In this document: positions 61,258-64,000 of the stretch, piece after piece
Numbering within the stretch: position 1 is the first letter of the stretch
Layout of the letters: each line of letters opens with the position of its first letter
Assembly: GCF_011382965.1 (NCBI RefSeq)
Contig: NZ_CP049934.1
Span: 744,001 to 808,000 of the forward strand
Reading direction: 5' to 3'
Origin: Leucobacter insecticola
GTDB lineage: Bacteria; Actinomycetota; Actinomycetes; Actinomycetales; Microbacteriaceae
Length of the DNA stretch: 64,000 nucleotides
The notes under the pieces: generated by a model
What the model saw: the letters and a program-made list of their open reading frames with translations, nothing else
What the model was told of the DNA's origin: nothing
The model's database searches: none
Position numbers and translations under genes: made by a program

Positions 61258-62213
61258 ATCACCAGCCAAAGGATCTGCGTCGCTCAGGAAACCCCGCTCG
61301 CCGCGCCGCGGCCAAACGTCAGATCGACGCGGGCGCGCCTCCTCGCATCACCTGGCGCAATTGGGTGGGCGGTGCCCGCCTGCGGACGCTGCCGCTCGCG
61401 GTCGCCCCTGTCGCGGCCGGGGCCGGGATCGCCCACATGCTGCAGGCGTTTTCGTGGCCGTTGACCCTCCTCGCGCTCGCTGTTGCGGTGTTCCTGCAGG
61501 TCGGCGTGAATTACGCGAACGACTATTCTGACGGGATCCGCGGCACCGACGAGTTTCGGGTTGGCCCAGCCAGGCTCACCGGCTCGGGGCTTGTGAACCC
61601 GAAACGGGTGCTGGCGCTCGCGCTGGTGTTCTTCGGCCTCGCCGCGGTTGCCGGGCTTGGCGCCGTGGTGCTCAGTGGGCGCTGGTGGTTCCTTGCGTTG
61701 GGTGTGGTCGCGATCCTCGCAGCCTGGTTCTACACCGGCGGTAAGCGGCCATACGGGTACGCGGGTCTCGGCGAGGTGATGGTGTTCATCTTCTTCGGAA
61801 TCGTCGCGACCGCCGGCACCGTGTGGCTACAGACCGATATCGAGAATCAGGAGACGTGGATCGCCGGCGCGGGCGTGGGGCTCTTCGCGGTAGCGGTGCT
61901 CGTGGTGAACAACCTCCGCGACATTCCGACCGACACACTCGCGGGCAAACGAACCCTCGCGGTGCGGATGGGGGAACGAGCCTCCCGGGCCCTCTATATT
62001 GCCTGCGTATTGTTGCCGTTTGCGCTGCCGCTCATTTACGGTCCACTGCAGTCGGGGATGATCCTGGTGTGGTTTGTGCTGCTCCTGGTCGCGCCCGCGA
62101 TCCTCATTGTACTGACGGCTAAGACACCCCGAGAGCTCATCCTGGTGCTGCAGCTGACGAGCTTCGCGGCCCTCGCATACGGCGTGCTGCTCGGCAGCGC
62201 CTTCGCCTTCTAG
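61254..62213 (+). CDS. menA: 1,4-dihydroxy-2-naphthoate polyprenyltransferase
   Basis: Attaches the polyprenyl tail to dihydroxynaphthoate at the membrane, giving demethylmenaquinone. The 319-residue UbiA-family protein has about eight helices. The first Asp-rich motif is YANDYSDGIRGTD (DxxxD type), the second NNLRDIPTDTLAGKRTLAVR, both needed to bind magnesium-pyrophosphate. A basic N-terminal extension (about 35 residues, RRAAAKRQIDAG) precedes the first helix. GTG 61254 overlaps menE by 4 bases. Confidence 0.93.
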   Translation: MNHQPKDLRRSGNPARRAAAKRQIDAGAPPRITWRNWVGGARLRTLPLAVAPVAAGAGIAHMLQAFSWPLTLLALAVAVFLQVGVNYANDYSDGIRGTDEFRVGPARLTGSGLVNPKRVLALALVFFGLAAVAGLGAVVLSGRWWFLALGVVAILAAWFYTGGKRPYGYAGLGEVMVFIFFGIVATAGTVWLQTDIENQETWIAGAGVGLFAVAVLVVNNLRDIPTDTLAGKRTLAVRMGERASRALYIACVLLPFALPLIYGPLQSGMILVWFVLLLVAPAILIVLTAKTPRELILVLQLTSFAALAYGVLLGSAFAF

Positions 62214-62319
62214 CGCCCGCCTGATGTACGGCCTCTCCTGTGACGGCCGAGATTCTGCCGTTTGCGGGCTTGCTAGTCCCACTGGGGTCACAGCGCCGCG
62301 GCACCCCATTGAGCCCAGT

Positions 62320-62407
62320 GCACCCCTTTCCGCTAAACGCACCCCCGGGTGCCGAACGCACCCCTTTCGCACCGTAACTGAGGGGTGCGTTTAGCGGAAA
62401 GGGGTGC
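62320..62407. terminator. 26-bp perfect palindrome after menA
   Basis: 62320-62345 pairs perfectly with 62382-62407. The 36-base loop carries a further partial copy of the arm (GCACCCCTTTCGC). It lies about 105 bases after menA and 98 bases before the small ORF. Confidence 0.7.
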
Positions 62408-62504
62408 GGGGCTCTCCGGCAGTGCTGCACGTCGTGCTCTTGCGCGTTGCGTCGGCTCCTCGATAGGCTGATCCGGTTACCGCTCAACCCGGAAGGAGAA
62501 GACC

Positions 62505-62570
62505 ATGGCGTATCCCATCAAGCCCATCGCGTTCACTCTTCCGGGCATCCAGCCGCTCGGCGACCACTAG
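62505..62570 (+). CDS. 21-residue peptide, possible leader of the ABC exporter gene
   Basis: ATG 62505 is preceded by GGAAGGAG with ideal spacing. The peptide [21 protein letters not shown] is Pro-rich with no signal. The ORF is followed by a hairpin (CTGAGC and GTGTC at 62682-62695, pairing with GACAC and GCTCAG at 62699-62710) that ends 18 bases before the ABC gene start. A translated short ORF followed by a hairpin near the next start suits ribosome-mediated attenuation, but nothing in the sequence proves this. It could also be a functional microprotein. Confidence 0.5.
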   Translation: MAYPIKPIAFTLPGIQPLGDH

Positions 62571-62681
62571 CAGAACACGGGCGAGAGTTCCGTCTCCCGC
62601 CCCATGCCCCGTCGCCCCGCGCTCACCCGAGCCCACTGAGAAGCACCGCCGTGCCGGATCGCCTCTCGCACCCCACTCACC

Positions 62682-62710
62682 CTGAGCAGCGTGTCCAAGA
62701 CACCGCTCAG
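62682..62710 (+). promoter_or_regulatory. hairpin before the ABC exporter start
   Basis: CTGAGC (62682-62687) and GTGTC (62691-62695) pair with GACAC (62699-62703) and GCTCAG (62705-62710) around a CAA loop, with small bulges. The hairpin ends 18 bases before ATG 62729 and close to its ribosome binding site AGGGA. Confidence 0.45.
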
Positions 62711-62728
62711 CGCACACCCCCAGGGAAC

Positions 62729-64000
62729 ATGACCATTCACTCCGCGCCGAATCAGGCCACCCCACAACGTCCACCCCGCGCGTCGGCCGCGAACGAGTCG
62801 CCGCCGCGCCAACCCACGCTGAAGGCGCTCGCGCGCCTGCTACCCTTCGCGAAACCGGCGCTGCCGCGCCTGATCGCCGGTGCGGTTGTCGGCCTCGGCG
62901 CAGCGCTCGCGAGCCTCGCGATCCCGCTCGTTCTGCAGTGGGTGATTGACGGTCCGCTGCGTTCCGGCGACCGCTCTCTGATCGTCTGGGCCACCCTTGG
63001 GGTGCTCGGGCTGGGAGCTGCGGAGGCCGCGCTCGTGTTCACGCGGAGGATGCTCGTGCTCGCGCCGGCGACGGAGGTCGAATACGCGCTGCGCCGCGGC
63101 TTTACCGAGCGGCTCTTGAACCTGCAGGTTGCGTTTCACGATCGCTGGCAGTCGGGTCAGCTGCTGAGTCGCATGATGCAGGACATCAGCCTGATCCGGC
63201 GCTGGCTCGCCTTCGGTTCGATCCTGCTGCTCATCAACCTCGTCACGATCGTCGTCGGCACGGCGCTGCTGTTTCGCTGGCACTGGTTGCTCGGCGTGGT
63301 GTTTGTGGTGTGCTCAATCCCGATCTGGGGCGCCGGGTTTCGCTTCGAACAACGCTACGGCAGCCTCTCTCGCAGCAGCCAGGATCAGGCCGGTGACCTC
63401 GCAACCTCCGTGGAGGAGAGTGTGCACGGGATCCGAGTGCTGAAGGCGTTCGGGCGCGGCGGGCACGCGATGAGCAAGTTTGTGCGGCAGGCCGAAACGC
63501 TGCGCGATACGGAGTTGCAGAAGGGCCGAGAGGTGGGCCTGCTGTGGTTCTGGTATGACCTGGTGCCGGTGCTCGCGCTCGGCTTGAACCTGATGACCGG
63601 CATCTGGCTGGTGAGCCGGGGGCAACTCACCGTGGGTGAGCTGTTCGCTTTCTTCGCAATGGCGACGGCGCTGCGCTGGCCCATGGGGTCGCTCGGGTTC
63701 CTGTTCTCCTTCTTGATCGACACCCGCACTGCGACCGATCGCGTGTTTGAGGTGTTCGACTCGCAGGTGGTGATTCAGGATCCCGCCGAGCCGAAGACGA
63801 TCACGGCGCCCCGGGGTGAGCTCGCGTTCCGCGGCGTTCATTTCCATTACCCCGACGCGCGTGAGGGCGACACCGACATCATCAACGGCCTCGACCTGAC
63901 GCTCAGGCCCGGGGAGACGATGGCCCTCGTGGGGGCCACGGGCTGTGGCAAAACGACACTCACGACGCTGCCATCGCGGCTCTACGACGTCACCGGCGGC
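62729..64000 (+). CDS. ABC exporter, fused membrane and ATPase domains (3' truncated by window end)
   Basis: The frame runs from ATG 62729 ([20 protein letters not shown]...) to the window edge, about 424 residues. A soluble N-terminus of about 45 residues precedes six helices ([22 protein letters not shown] through [21 protein letters not shown] segments). The intracellular loop motif is [13 protein letters not shown]. The ATPase domain begins near [11 protein letters not shown], with Walker [14 protein letters not shown] just before the edge. The signature and Walker B are beyond the window. This is a half-transporter of the multidrug/lipid exporter type; in many actinomycetes such genes come in heterodimeric pairs, so a partner may follow. 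Confidence 0.9.
   Translation, partial: MTIHSAPNQATPQRPPRASAANESPPRQPTLKALARLLPFAKPALPRLIAGAVVGLGAALASLAIPLVLQWVIDGPLRSGDRSLIVWATLGVLGLGAAEAALVFTRRMLVLAPATEVEYALRRGFTERLLNLQVAFHDRWQSGQLLSRMMQDISLIRRWLAFGSILLLINLVTIVVGTALLFRWHWLLGVVFVVCSIPIWGAGFRFEQRYGSLSRSSQDQAGDLATSVEESVHGIRVLKAFGRGGHAMSKFVRQAETLRDTELQKGREVGLLWFWYDLVPVLALGLNLMTGIWLVSRGQLTVGELFAFFAMATALRWPMGSLGFLFSFLIDTRTATDRVFEVFDSQVVIQDPAEPKTITAPRGELAFRGVHFHYPDAREGDTDIINGLDLTLRPGETMALVGATGCGKTTLTTLPSRLYDVTGG

Overview
This window is a high-GC actinomycete chromosome segment. It is most likely from the Microbacteriaceae and Leucobacter-like. The evidence is GC-rich codon use, GTG starts, menaquinone genes, three surface proteins with LAxTG (class E type) sortase motifs, actinobacterial families such as DUF3151, and an FMN riboswitch-controlled riboflavin operon. 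The taxonomic call is an inference from protein flavour; no rRNA is present.

Layout. 0-5.6 kb: a membrane protein, then an ABC-2 exporter with a NarL-type two-component system. 5.6-8.1 kb: an RCC1-repeat surface protein. 8.4-10.4 kb: a YtrA-type GntR/ABC operon. 10.5-15.5 kb: YCII protein, SLC1 symporter, YajQ, DUF3151, purA and chorismate mutase. 15.4-16.3 kb: a small inserted cassette (MITE-like element plus toxin-antitoxin pair) bounded by a 53-bp direct repeat of the 3' end of the chorismate mutase gene. 16.3-24 kb: housekeeping genes including holB, tRNA-Thr and a membrane acyltransferase, then a second copy of the MITE-like element. 24-26 kb: ABC exporter. 26.3-30.3 kb: riboswitch-ribD-ribE-ribBA-ribH. 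30.4-33.3 kb: trpS and two exonuclease III paralogues. 33.4-38 kb: an LRR surface protein divergent from a large LuxR (LAL) regulator. 38-38.7 kb: tRNA-Ser and a structured gene-free stretch. 38.7-50 kb: methyltransferase-like membrane protein, acyl-CoA ligase, glutamate decarboxylase, EamA transporter, CcdA/DsbA redox pair with a divergent GntR regulator, tRNA-Arg, apt and a second acyl-CoA ligase. 50-53.6 kb: DUF1177/OPT transporter/IclR locus. 53.6-62.2 kb: menC, menB, menE and menA, with a 4-kb adhesin gene between menB and menE. 62.5-64 kb: a 21-codon ORF with a strong ribosome binding site, then an ABC exporter cut by the window end.

A dominant technical feature is that eleven reading frames are each broken by what looks like one missing G or C within a short G/C run. 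They are the ABC permease, DUF3151, purA, an RHH antitoxin, ribD, a small membrane protein, DUF1177, OPT, IclR, menC and menB. Adding one base restores a full family-like protein in each case, and several genes are essential, so I read these as sequencing errors rather than gene decay. They are listed as disrupted loci over their full extent.

The most interesting biology is the MITE plus toxin-antitoxin cassette in the duplicated 3' end of the chorismate mutase gene, the two-copy MITE-like family, long perfect palindromes at gene ends, a REP-like repeat lodged inside ribD, the possible structured RNA after tRNA-Ser, and the putative leader peptide before the last ABC exporter.
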